From an uncultured bacterium (GTDB lineage Bacteria > Cyanobacteriota > Vampirovibrionia > Gastranaerophilales > Gastranaerophilaceae), in contig CAROLD010000014.1 in NCBI GenBank assembly GCA_949035555.1, forward strand, positions 1-49,786: a stretch of 49,786 bases of DNA, written 5' to 3'. Below, one piece after another: positions 33,688 through 41,613 of this stretch. The translations under genes and the position numbers were made by a program. Below the pieces are notes generated by a model. It worked only from the letters and a program-made list of their open reading frames with translations. It searched no databases and was not told where the DNA came from. Every line of letters begins with the position of its first letter. Positions within the stretch are counted from its first letter, which is position 1.

Positions 33688-34384
33688 AGAAGTTCGCAAC
33701 TTCAACAGAAGATATGCAAAAGAATATAACCTGTTTAGAACTGTATTTTTCATGTCGTTTCTTCTTATTGTAGTTTACGGTTTCTTTAATATATTCTACA
33801 ATTACAAAATTGAAGGAAGAAAAAACTTACCGGCAAATCAGGCTAAAAAAGGCAAATACATATATGCAGCAAACCACGTTTCTATTTTTGACCCGCCAAT
33901 GGTCGCTATGGCTGCACTTTGCCCAATTGCATTTATGGCTAAAAAAGAACTTTTTGAGCCTTCAGAAAAATTAAGCTGGTTGGTTAAAAGATTAGGTGCG
34001 TTTGCGGTTGACCGAAGCAAACCTGAAATTGCGACATTTAAAACCGTAAGAGATGTAGTCAGCACAAGTTGGTCATTGGGAATTTTCCCGCAAGGCGGCA
34101 CAAGACCATACGGAAAACTTGAAGGTATTAGAAAAGGATTTGTTGCTATTGCAAAAAATGCAAAAGCTGATGTTGTACCTATTGCAATTGCAAATTGGGA
34201 CGGCTATCCTAAATTAAGACCATTTACAAGAAGAAATGTAACTATAAAAGTTGGAAAACCTATTTCTTACAAACTTACTGAAGAAGAAATTGTTTATGAA
34301 TGGTGTAAGCAAATATCTGAAATGGCAGATTATGAAAACATTGCAGAAGTACCAGAAACATATAAACAAAAACAATTAGTATAA
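33680..34384 (+). CDS. PlsC-type acyltransferase, second tandem copy
   Basis: The start is the ATG at 33680 (234 aa), with GGAGGTGAAG upstream inside the first copy. It overlaps the first copy by 8 nt. Motifs are NHVSIFDPP (NHx4D), FMAKKELF, FPQGGTRPYG and VPIAIANWDG. A hydrophobic helix at about 20-38 (MSFLLIVVYGFFNIF) is absent in the first copy. The two proteins are probably paralogues from a tandem duplication that have since diverged; different acyl chains or acceptors are a natural guess but unproved. A strong terminator follows. Confidence 0.9.
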   Translation: MAKEVRNFNRRYAKEYNLFRTVFFMSFLLIVVYGFFNIFYNYKIEGRKNLPANQAKKGKYIYAANHVSIFDPPMVAMAALCPIAFMAKKELFEPSEKLSWLVKRLGAFAVDRSKPEIATFKTVRDVVSTSWSLGIFPQGGTRPYGKLEGIRKGFVAIAKNAKADVVPIAIANWDGYPKLRPFTRRNVTIKVGKPISYKLTEEEIVYEWCKQISEMADYENIAEVPETYKQKQLV

Positions 34385-34419
34385 AAAATAAAGCCCCTTT
34401 AAAAGGGGCTTTATTTTTT
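34383..34419. terminator. bidirectional intrinsic terminator
   Basis: A perfect 18+1+18 palindrome (arms 34383-34400 and 34402-34419) has the core AAAGCCCCTTT flanked by six A and six T. It ends the plus-strand PlsC pair and the minus-strand HEAT-repeat gene at 34463. Confidence 0.93.
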
Positions 34420-34462
34420 ATTTAAAGAAAGGAATTTTATAAATCAGCTGATTAGAGTTAGA

Positions 34463-35620
34463 TTATACTTGATTTAATCTTTCTAAAGCAGCATTTGCAG
34501 CTTCTGCAACTCCAGGATCTTGATCGTTCTTAGCTACTGTAAATACAGTTGTTAAGTCGTTTTTGTATGCAGGATTTTGCAAATAGCTTAATGCATCAAT
34601 TGCAGATGCTCTAACCATAGGGTTAGGATTGTCTTTTAACTGTTCAACCACAGTGATAGCACCAGGAAGTTCAGTTAAAGGAACTGTTGAATTTGATAAT
34701 CTTGCAACTTCATCTGCATAAAGTTTTTGCATTATTGCTGATGTGAATAAAGCATAGCTTTTGTTTCTTTCAGCTTGTTCTTTCGGAGTTATAGTATTTG
34801 CTAAAGTTTTTTCTTGTTCAGTAACTTCTTTTCCTGTCATAATTTTTTCTCTTGCCGCAATTTGTTCCTGAGTAGGACCTTCTAATTGGCTTGAGTCGAA
34901 GTTAATGATGTTAGTTAAAGCATCAAACACTTTTGTATCAACAAGTTCGGTAGCTTTATCCGGAGATTCTTTTACCATTGTTGCGATTTCTTCCATACCG
35001 GCAGCTTGTGCATCGAAATCTGAGTTAGTTAATTTTGCAATAAATGCATTCAGATCAACTTGTGGAGCAACCGGTTCAGCCGTAACTACTTCAGGCTTTA
35101 CCGGTTCAGCTTTTGGAGCTTCTGCTACAGGTTGAGCCGGTTGTTCCTGAGGAACAGATACCGCTGGTTGAGGAACAGCTGTAGGAGCTACTTCAACAGG
35201 AATTGGCTGTGGATTAGTTACTACAACCGGTACAGGCGGTACATTTATATTTTGTTGCTGAATCGGAGCTGGTACCGGTACAGGTTGTGGAGCTACCTGA
35301 GCAGCTTCAGGAGCCGGTACTTCTTGTGGTGCAGGAGGAACTGCTTGAGCTTCTGGAAGCAGTTGTGGATAATTTACCGGACTTGGGTAATAAACCGGCT
35401 GTTGTGCAGTCGGGTAATTATAGATTGGAGCTTCCGGATAATTATAAAGAGGTGCTGTAGGTTGAGCACATGGCTGACCAACACCTTTAGTTCCTACTGT
35501 CGGATTATTAATTTCAATATTAACAGCATTATATTTTGGCTGTTGTGGAACAGGCATATATGTTGTCTGTTGTTGTACCATATATGGTCTTGTTAACGGT
35601 ACACCTGGAATTTGATTCAT
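34463..35620 (-). CDS. proline/glutamine-rich protein with C-terminal HEAT repeats
   Basis: In this 385-aa protein the first half (about 1-190) is low-complexity, rich in Pro, Gln, Val and Ala with Tyr-Pro pairs (YNYPEAPIYNYP). It has no signal peptide, so it is probably a disordered arm. From about 190 it is helical; the last ~75 residues match HEAT repeat form (NPMVRASAIDALSYLQNP, then DQDPGVAEAANAALERL). This suggests a scaffold that binds other proteins. The SD AAAGGA precedes the ATG. The partner is unknown. It is a single gene ending at the bidirectional terminator. Confidence 0.75.
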   Translation of the reverse strand: MNQIPGVPLTRPYMVQQQTTYMPVPQQPKYNAVNIEINNPTVGTKGVGQPCAQPTAPLYNYPEAPIYNYPTAQQPVYYPSPVNYPQLLPEAQAVPPAPQEVPAPEAAQVAPQPVPVPAPIQQQNINVPPVPVVVTNPQPIPVEVAPTAVPQPAVSVPQEQPAQPVAEAPKAEPVKPEVVTAEPVAPQVDLNAFIAKLTNSDFDAQAAGMEEIATMVKESPDKATELVDTKVFDALTNIINFDSSQLEGPTQEQIAAREKIMTGKEVTEQEKTLANTITPKEQAERNKSYALFTSAIMQKLYADEVARLSNSTVPLTELPGAITVVEQLKDNPNPMVRASAIDALSYLQNPAYKNDLTTVFTVAKNDQDPGVAEAANAALERLNQV

Positions 35621-35775
35621 AAATTTTTCCTTTCCTACATAAAAATTGAGTCTATTACCATTCTACCGTTTAAATATTCGTGAAGGGAAAATATTGCTAA
35701 TTTTAACTCATATTTTAATAAAACTTTACATTAAAAGCTGAAAAAGCAGATATACTTTAGATTTACAATATTTAC

Positions 35776-35864
35776 AAACACGATACTTAATTTAATGGAA
35801 AGAATAGTGTTTTTATGATAAAATTATTGATGTAGGGGGTAGAAAATCGTTTAAAAACACGATA
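35776..35864. repeat. direct repeat AAACACGATA with an inverted part-copy
   Basis: AAACACGATA occurs at 35776-35785 and 35855-35864, each followed by ACTT or TACTT. Between them TAGTGTTTTT (35805-35814) is an inverted near-copy (AAAAACACTA). All lie within 105 nt upstream of the transketolase-ftsEX run; the second is 16 nt before the ATG. They may bind a regulator. Confidence 0.35.
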
Positions 35865-35879
35865 TACTTGAGGATATAG

Positions 35880-36848
35880 ATGAACATAGATAAAACAAAA
35901 ACAAATTCTATTAGAAAAGCGTTTGGTAAAACTTTAGCCGAGATTGGCGAGATTAATGAAAAAATAGTTGTCATGGATGCAGATTTAGCATGCTCAACTC
36001 AAACTAAAATTTTTGGAGACAAATTTCCTGACAGATTCTTTGACTGCGGGATTGCAGAACAAGACATGGTTGCTACCGCTGCCGGATTAGCTTCAGAAGG
36101 TAAAATTCCGTTTGTTGCAAGTTTTGCGATGTTTGCAACAGGAAGAACTTACGACCAGATTAGAAACGGAGTTTGCTATCCTGACTTTAACGTCAAAATT
36201 GTCGGAACACATGGCGGGGTAACTGTTGGTGAAGACGGTGCAACTCATCAGGCTCTGGAAGATATTTCTCTAATGAGAGGAATTCCTCACATGACAGTCA
36301 TTGTTCCAGCTGATTGCAGAGAATGCGAAGAAGTTATTAAATATGCATCTTTCCATGATGGTCCAATGTATATAAGAATATCAAGAAGTAATGTCCCTGA
36401 CATTTTCGACGAAAGCTACCACTTTAATATACATAAAGCTGTAGTAGTAGAAGAAGGAACAGACGTATCAGTATTCACGAACGGTGAAACTCTTGCGGAA
36501 GTTTTATTAGCAGCTGAAGAGCTTAAAAAAGAAAATATATCACTGGAAGTTATAAATGTTCCGGTTGTAAAACCTCTAGATTTCCAAACCGTTATTGAAA
36601 GTGTTCAAAAAACTAAATTTGCAATAACAGTCGAGAATCATTCTATAATAGGCGGTTTAGGCTCTGCAATTTGTGAAACCCTAGCTGATAAATTTCCGTC
36701 AAAGGTCTATAGAGTGGGCATTCATGATGAATTCGGACAGAGTGGAAAGGCTGAAGAACTTGTTGAATACTACGGCTTAGATGCTAAAACTCTTGCGAAA
36801 AGAATTCGTACAATGATTAAAAAAGAAAAAGAACAGGGCAATATATAA
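35880..36848 (+). CDS. transketolase C-terminal (beta) subunit, orphan
   Basis: The 322-aa protein covers the pyrimidine-binding and C-terminal domains of transketolase-type enzymes, as in split archaeal/Gram-positive transketolases. It has FFDCGIAEQDMVATAAGLA (the catalytic Glu region), then GTHGGVTVGEDGATHQALEDI and MTVIVPADCREC. The N-terminal thiamine-diphosphate subunit that normally lies next to it is absent upstream, where a minus-strand HEAT-repeat gene sits. It must pair with a subunit encoded elsewhere or act in another 1-deoxyxylulose/transketolase-like reaction. The SD GAGG is 6 nt before the ATG. Its stop overlaps the ftsE start by one base. Confidence 0.88.
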   Translation: MNIDKTKTNSIRKAFGKTLAEIGEINEKIVVMDADLACSTQTKIFGDKFPDRFFDCGIAEQDMVATAAGLASEGKIPFVASFAMFATGRTYDQIRNGVCYPDFNVKIVGTHGGVTVGEDGATHQALEDISLMRGIPHMTVIVPADCRECEEVIKYASFHDGPMYIRISRSNVPDIFDESYHFNIHKAVVVEEGTDVSVFTNGETLAEVLLAAEELKKENISLEVINVPVVKPLDFQTVIESVQKTKFAITVENHSIIGGLGSAICETLADKFPSKVYRVGIHDEFGQSGKAEELVEYYGLDAKTLAKRIRTMIKKEKEQGNI

Positions 36849-37525
36849 TGATAACATTTCAAAACGTTACTAAAAGATATAAAAACAATCATTATGCATT
36901 AAAAAATGTAAGTTTAGAAATACATTCAGGTGAATTTGTTTTTATTGTAGGCGCTTCCGGTGCTGGCAAATCTACTTTAATGAAGCTTCTATACAGTGAA
37001 GAAAAACCTTCAAGCGGAATTGTTTCTATTGGTGGTCTAAACATTGCAAATCTTACCAATGATAAAATTCCAAATCTAAGAAGATGCATGGGGATTGTCT
37101 TTCAAGATTATAAATTACTGCAAAACCAGACAGTTTACGATAATGTTGCATACGTTATTAGAACTTTAGGTATAAGCAGTAAAGAGATTGATGCTCGTGT
37201 AAACGGAGCATTAAAAATTGTCGGATTACATGACAAAAAAAATGCTAAACCTTCTGAATTATCAGGCGGGGAACAGCAAAGAGTAGGGATTGCACGTGCA
37301 ATTGTTAACGGACCGCCTCTTCTTATTGCAGACGAGCCTACAGGCAACTTAGACCCTAATAACTCTATGGAAATCATGCAAATTTTAGACCAGATTAACC
37401 AAAGAGGTATTACCGTTATTGTTTCTACACACGACCATGCTATGGTTGATTACTTTAGAAAACGCGTTATTACACTGGACAACGGCGAAATTATAAGAGA
37501 TAGACAAGCAGGTACTTATGAATAA
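36848..37525 (+). CDS. ftsE: cell division ATP-binding protein FtsE
   Basis: FtsE is the ATPase that drives FtsX to control cell-wall hydrolases at the division site. The 225-aa protein has Walker A GASGAGKST (35-43), the Q-loop VFQDYKLL, signature LSGGEQQRVGIARA (138-151) and Walker B LLIADEPTGNLD (158-169). The start overlaps the transketolase stop (TAATG), and ftsX begins 8 nt before its stop. The close order with ftsX separates it from LolD- or MacB-type relatives. Confidence 0.95.
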   Translation: MITFQNVTKRYKNNHYALKNVSLEIHSGEFVFIVGASGAGKSTLMKLLYSEEKPSSGIVSIGGLNIANLTNDKIPNLRRCMGIVFQDYKLLQNQTVYDNVAYVIRTLGISSKEIDARVNGALKIVGLHDKKNAKPSELSGGEQQRVGIARAIVNGPPLLIADEPTGNLDPNNSMEIMQILDQINQRGITVIVSTHDHAMVDYFRKRVITLDNGEIIRDRQAGTYE

Positions 37526-38417
37526 AGATTTAAAATCTAATGTAAAAAAGCATATTCCGAAAGATTGGTTATGTGAATTGAGAATATTATACAGACTGGG
37601 AAAAGAAACTCTCAACGACATTATTAGAACCGGTTGGGTTAATATTGTAATAATTACTACAATGGCGGCAATTCTTATGATATTTGCAACTTGCTTTAGA
37701 ACAGCTCTTTCAATTTCAACTTTTTCAAAAGAGCTGGGTAAGGCACTCGAAATTTCTGTGTATTTGAAAAACAGTACAGATGCTAAAGATGTAAAAACAG
37801 AGATTGCAAAATTTGAACATGTGGAAAATATTACTGTTATTCCAAAATCAGAATCCTGGAGCAAACTTAAAACTGAAATGAGTCTTCCAAATATTGAAAA
37901 CCCGCTTCCTGATACGTTACACGTCAAAGTTGACGCTCCGGAAAATTTACAATCAGTATTTGACAATATTAAAACAATAAAATCAGTCGAAGACATGAGT
38001 TATGCAAAAGACTTAGCATCAAAAATCGAACTGGTTAATCATGTTGTAAAAACAATTACGGTAGTTGTTATTGCAATTATGGGGCTTCTGACAATAACAG
38101 TAATAAATAATACTATACAGCTTGTAATTCAATCCAGAAAAGAAGAAATCGAAATTATGCGATTGATGGGAGTAAGCAACTGGTATATAAGATTCCCGTT
38201 CATTATGCAGGGAGCATTTTACGGATTTACAGGTTCTTTGCTGGCTTTGATACCGCTTGGTTATGTCCAAAACGGGTTGGTTAATGTCCACAAATTTTTT
38301 ATGATACCATCACCTGCTTACGCTCAAAATCTGGTTATACTTATAATGTTTGCAATGAGTATTTTATTTGGTGCTGTTGGAAGCTACTGGTGTATCAAAA
38401 AACATTTACAGGTATAA
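37518..38417 (+). CDS. ftsX: cell division protein FtsX
   Basis: FtsX is the membrane partner of FtsE. The 299-aa protein has a first membrane helix at about 40-62, a periplasmic loop (about 70-165), then three helices near 175-198, 222-247 and 270-293. The conserved QSRKEEIEIMRLMGVSNW segment lies before the third helix. The amino-terminal cytoplasmic tail is basic. It overlaps ftsE by 8 nt. No hydrolase or EnvC-like partner lies nearby; the next gene instead encodes a degenerate receiver-GGDEF protein. Confidence 0.93.
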   Translation: MNKDLKSNVKKHIPKDWLCELRILYRLGKETLNDIIRTGWVNIVIITTMAAILMIFATCFRTALSISTFSKELGKALEISVYLKNSTDAKDVKTEIAKFEHVENITVIPKSESWSKLKTEMSLPNIENPLPDTLHVKVDAPENLQSVFDNIKTIKSVEDMSYAKDLASKIELVNHVVKTITVVVIAIMGLLTITVINNTIQLVIQSRKEEIEIMRLMGVSNWYIRFPFIMQGAFYGFTGSLLALIPLGYVQNGLVNVHKFFMIPSPAYAQNLVILIMFAMSILFGAVGSYWCIKKHLQV

Positions 38418-38421
38418 AAAA

Positions 38422-39675
38422 TTGGTAGATAACAATAATATATTATTAATTACCGATAGTGATGAGATAGCAGAATCAATATTAAAAAAATTGATTTTGC
38501 TTCGTGAAAATGACCATATTACAGTCTGTGAAAAAAAAGATACAAAAAAAATACTTTCTAATTCGCTATACTGTGTTGTTCTGCTTCACCATAGCGGAGA
38601 AAATCCTGATAGCACCATTAAATTAATAAATAACATTAAAGAAACCAAAAATGATACAGAAATCATTCTTATTATGAATGATTTAAATCCGGAATTTGTA
38701 TTAAAAGCTTATGATAACGGAATTTATGATTACACTACGGTTGACGCAGACAGCTATGAACTGGTTATAAAAACAATAAACTGTTTTAAACTTCGCACCA
38801 TCAAAAACATTAAAAACCGTAATGAAAAATTTTTATACCAGCAAGGCGTAATCGATGAAAAAACAGGACTTTATAAATACAATCACCTTAAGGAAATTTT
38901 TATAGATATTTCTGATGATTTACGAATTCAGAACGGAATTTTTGGAATAATAACTCTGGACGAAAAAAACAAAACAAGAATATCAACAAACCGACTAGCT
39001 TGCTTGATAAAAAACACACTTCGAGGTGATGATATTATTGCAACAGCCAGGGGCGGAAAATTTTATTTGATACTTCCCAATATTGATTTAGAAGGAACAA
39101 GATGTCTTTTAGAAAAAATTCAAGATAAAATGGGAAATGAACTCAATATTAGAGCCGGATTAACAAAAATTGGGATTCAGTCATTTGAAGCTCTTGATAA
39201 AACAACTCAAGACAGTCTAAAATCCGCAATTCAAAAAGATGAGCTCTGCGCATCAATCAGCGATAATATTGACACAAGCAATTCATGGCTGGAAGATGAT
39301 GAGATTAAACCGACAAAAGATTTTAAATTATTTAAAATTGCATTCACAAATAAGATGAAAAATGTAATTACACCAGTTTTTTTCAGATATCAAAGAGAAT
39401 GTGAAACGAAACTTGTAAACACCAATGTGAGTCAGTATGCCAATAAGATAGAAAGTGTTTTCAGTTTAAAAAATAATAATTTACACAGTGAATTAATATT
39501 AAGATTCAATGGATACGCAAAATTTAAAATTGAGATTATACACAGCGGGCTTGAAAGTGCTGAAAATACGAAACTCGAAATACCACTTAGCAAATTAACA
39601 GATAAAGAGTTAACAAAATTATTAAAACAACTTATGTGTGAATACAAACAACATGCATTCAGAAAAGAGGATTAA
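38422..39675 (+). CDS. degenerate receiver-GGDEF pseudo-enzyme beside ftsEX
   Basis: I place the start at TTG 38422 (417 aa), with AGGT 9 nt upstream and 4 nt after the ftsX stop. Earlier in-frame codons lie inside ftsX. Residues 5-125 have a response-receiver-like fold, but the place of the phospho-acceptor Asp reads LLHHS and the conserved Lys is not seen. Residues about 140-270 follow GGDEF layout (TGLYKYNHL, then RGDDIIATARGGKFYLILPN), where GGDEF is GGKFY (211-215), so cyclase activity is unlikely. The last ~115 residues form a domain I do not recognise. Position in the ftsEX run suggests a division-related sensor or scaffold. Confidence 0.75.
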   Translation: MVDNNNILLITDSDEIAESILKKLILLRENDHITVCEKKDTKKILSNSLYCVVLLHHSGENPDSTIKLINNIKETKNDTEIILIMNDLNPEFVLKAYDNGIYDYTTVDADSYELVIKTINCFKLRTIKNIKNRNEKFLYQQGVIDEKTGLYKYNHLKEIFIDISDDLRIQNGIFGIITLDEKNKTRISTNRLACLIKNTLRGDDIIATARGGKFYLILPNIDLEGTRCLLEKIQDKMGNELNIRAGLTKIGIQSFEALDKTTQDSLKSAIQKDELCASISDNIDTSNSWLEDDEIKPTKDFKLFKIAFTNKMKNVITPVFFRYQRECETKLVNTNVSQYANKIESVFSLKNNNLHSELILRFNGYAKFKIEIIHSGLESAENTKLEIPLSKLTDKELTKLLKQLMCEYKQHAFRKED

Positions 39676-39676
39676 A

Positions 39677-40219
39677 ATGTTAAATATTGAAGACAGTTTA
39701 TTAGTAATTATAGATATACAAGACAGATTAGTCGGCGCTTCAAAATACGGTCTTGAAGTTGCTCAAAACACTTCTAAACTTGCGAAAGCCGCCACTATAT
39801 TAAACATCCCAACTATATTAACAGAACAATATCCGCAGGGATTGGGACAAACCGTATTTGAAGTTCGCTCAGCATTAGCTCAGGATGTTCTTACCATTGA
39901 AAAGACTGCCTTTTCTGCAATGCTAGAACCTGAATTTTTAGAAAAAATAAAAAGCGCCGGTAAAAAACAAATTATAATTTGCGGTATTGAAACTCATATA
40001 TGTGTACTGCAAACAGCCTCTGATTTAATAAAAGAAGGGTATGAAGTTTACGTAATAAAAGATGCCTGTGCAAGCCGTAATAAAAAAGAATATAAAACAG
40101 GACTTGAGCTTTTAAAACAATATGGGGCAAAAATTTCATGCGTAGAAATCACCCTTTTTGAATGGATTAAATCGTCAAAGCACCCTGAGTTTAAACAAAT
40201 CCAAGCTTTGATAAAATAG
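39677..40219 (+). CDS. isochorismatase-fold cysteine hydrolase
   Basis: The ATG at 39677 follows AAGAGG by 7 nt and lies one base after the previous stop. The 180-aa protein has the family triad: D13 in VIIDIQDRL, K77 in EKTAFSAM, and C109 in GIETHICVLQTA. The family includes nicotinamidases and isochorismatases; the substrate here is not clear. It is the last gene of the run transketolase-ftsE-ftsX-REC/GGDEF-hydrolase, and its stop is one base from the convergent zincin-like gene. Confidence 0.88.
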   Translation: MLNIEDSLLVIIDIQDRLVGASKYGLEVAQNTSKLAKAATILNIPTILTEQYPQGLGQTVFEVRSALAQDVLTIEKTAFSAMLEPEFLEKIKSAGKKQIIICGIETHICVLQTASDLIKEGYEVYVIKDACASRNKKEYKTGLELLKQYGAKISCVEITLFEWIKSSKHPEFKQIQALIK

Positions 40220-40220
40220 T

Positions 40221-41531
40221 TTATTTAATATTAAAAAACCACTCCGGAACTCCCAAATCAACAAGAACCTTTTTGAAGTTATTCGAATACCTTGTAGTAT
40301 CGCCCATTGCCGCAACAGCAATAAATTCAGCGCGGTCTGTGTAAGCATAGTCAAGATATGATTTTGGAACTCCACCATTGATAAGTTCGTCTCTAAACCA
40401 TTTTTTCTCAGTCAAAATTTTGCCATTTACTCTAAAATCATATTCTTTATGCGGTCCAAAAAATCCAAAATTTGTATCCTGCAATTTAATAATATTTTCA
40501 GGATTATTTCGAATTGTATCATTAACATGCATTTTCTCATGTCTTAGCAGCTTCTCTACATCATCACAATGAAAAAACCTCATTCTAATAACAGTATTGT
40601 TCATTGCATATCCAGAAGTTCCCCAGTCAACAAATGCCCCGTCAAATTGACAGTAATCGAGTATTTTTTCATTCCTAACATACTTCCCGCCTGCCATATT
40701 CCAAGCTTCAAATTCTTTCAGGACTTTATTTAAATGATAAAGCTTTGCATCTTCAGGCACAAAAACAAATGTACGAAATTTTTTATTAATAGTGCTAAGA
40801 ATTCTTCTGTTTTCAGGGCGTAAATTACTTAAATAATAACGCTCATATAGGGCTTTTTTTATTCTTGATGAAAACTCATAAGAAGCTTGTTTTAGTTTAA
40901 CTATAGCACCCATTTTTTTATCATAGATAATATTATTTTTAGGAGAAAGAATCGATATTAATTTTTCTTTTTTTAGCGCATGATTTAAAGCTTGCGGCGG
41001 TGACTTAAGTATATGAGTTTTTACAAAATGCAAAAACTTATATTTATTAAGTAAAGCATTATATCCTTGAATTACAGAGCTATTTATAGGTGTAGCGATA
41101 CCGGCTGAATAAGCAGGAATTGCTGCTAATTGTTCAATCGAAGAAAGAATTCTACCAGCAGATCTATAATTTGAGTTTTGGGACAATATTTTAAAACGAC
41201 GGCACATTTCATCAATAACAACCTTATCTGTTTTTGGATTTAGATTTGTTGCAAGTGCAGAAATTTCATTAAATGAAGCATCATATTGAGAAGGAAAGAA
41301 ATTAGTTTTAGCAAGTTTTTTATAGGCATCTTTAATGCAAGTCTTTAAGTTAACATCACTAACTTCGGCGACTACATTATCAATAAAATTTAATTTTTTT
41401 TGAAATATATCCGGCGAATAGTTTCTTACACATGAATATGGAAAAGATGTCAACTTCCTTTTATCTATTGTATTTAAGTTAACAGCTTCAGAAACCCAAA
41501 AGTTGTAGTCAATTTTCCTAAATTTAATCAT
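40221..41531 (-). CDS. HEKMH zincin-like protein (ATLF-type metallopeptidase candidate)
   Basis: The N-terminal ~250 residues of this 436-aa protein are helical, Lys-rich and unfamiliar. The C-terminal part has HEKMH (331-335) in LLRHEKMHVND. An E402 follows in DRAEFIAVAAMGD, at a distance that fits the third zinc ligand of gluzincins such as the anthrax lethal factor/Pro-Pro endopeptidase fold. There is no signal peptide or membrane helix, so it acts inside the cell unless exported by another route. SD-like AGAGG lies about 13 nt before the ATG. It is single in its unit. The zinc-peptidase call is inference from the two motifs. Confidence 0.7.
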   Translation of the reverse strand: MIKFRKIDYNFWVSEAVNLNTIDKRKLTSFPYSCVRNYSPDIFQKKLNFIDNVVAEVSDVNLKTCIKDAYKKLAKTNFFPSQYDASFNEISALATNLNPKTDKVVIDEMCRRFKILSQNSNYRSAGRILSSIEQLAAIPAYSAGIATPINSSVIQGYNALLNKYKFLHFVKTHILKSPPQALNHALKKEKLISILSPKNNIIYDKKMGAIVKLKQASYEFSSRIKKALYERYYLSNLRPENRRILSTINKKFRTFVFVPEDAKLYHLNKVLKEFEAWNMAGGKYVRNEKILDYCQFDGAFVDWGTSGYAMNNTVIRMRFFHCDDVEKLLRHEKMHVNDTIRNNPENIIKLQDTNFGFFGPHKEYDFRVNGKILTEKKWFRDELINGGVPKSYLDYAYTDRAEFIAVAAMGDTTRYSNNFKKVLVDLGVPEWFFNIK

Positions 41532-41613
41532 CTATTGAACAAAACCTCTAGTTATGTATATTGATTTAAAATACAAACATAAAAAAATTTGCTAATTTAA
41601 ATAATGTTTAAAT

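Noticed and set aside
35060..35596. Plus-strand 178-codon frame opposite the HEAT-repeat gene
   Set aside because: It is Arg/Tyr/Trp-rich with no domain, a by-product of Pro/Gln-rich coding on the other strand; the minus-strand gene has an SD and HEAT repeats.
35815..35838. Tiny frames (6-7 codons) in the leader of the transketolase gene
   Set aside because: They are poorly placed for an SD and too short to support as a leader peptide.
37385..37996. Minus-strand 203-codon frame across ftsE and ftsX
   Set aside because: It runs across two well-supported plus-strand genes and shows no recognisable family.
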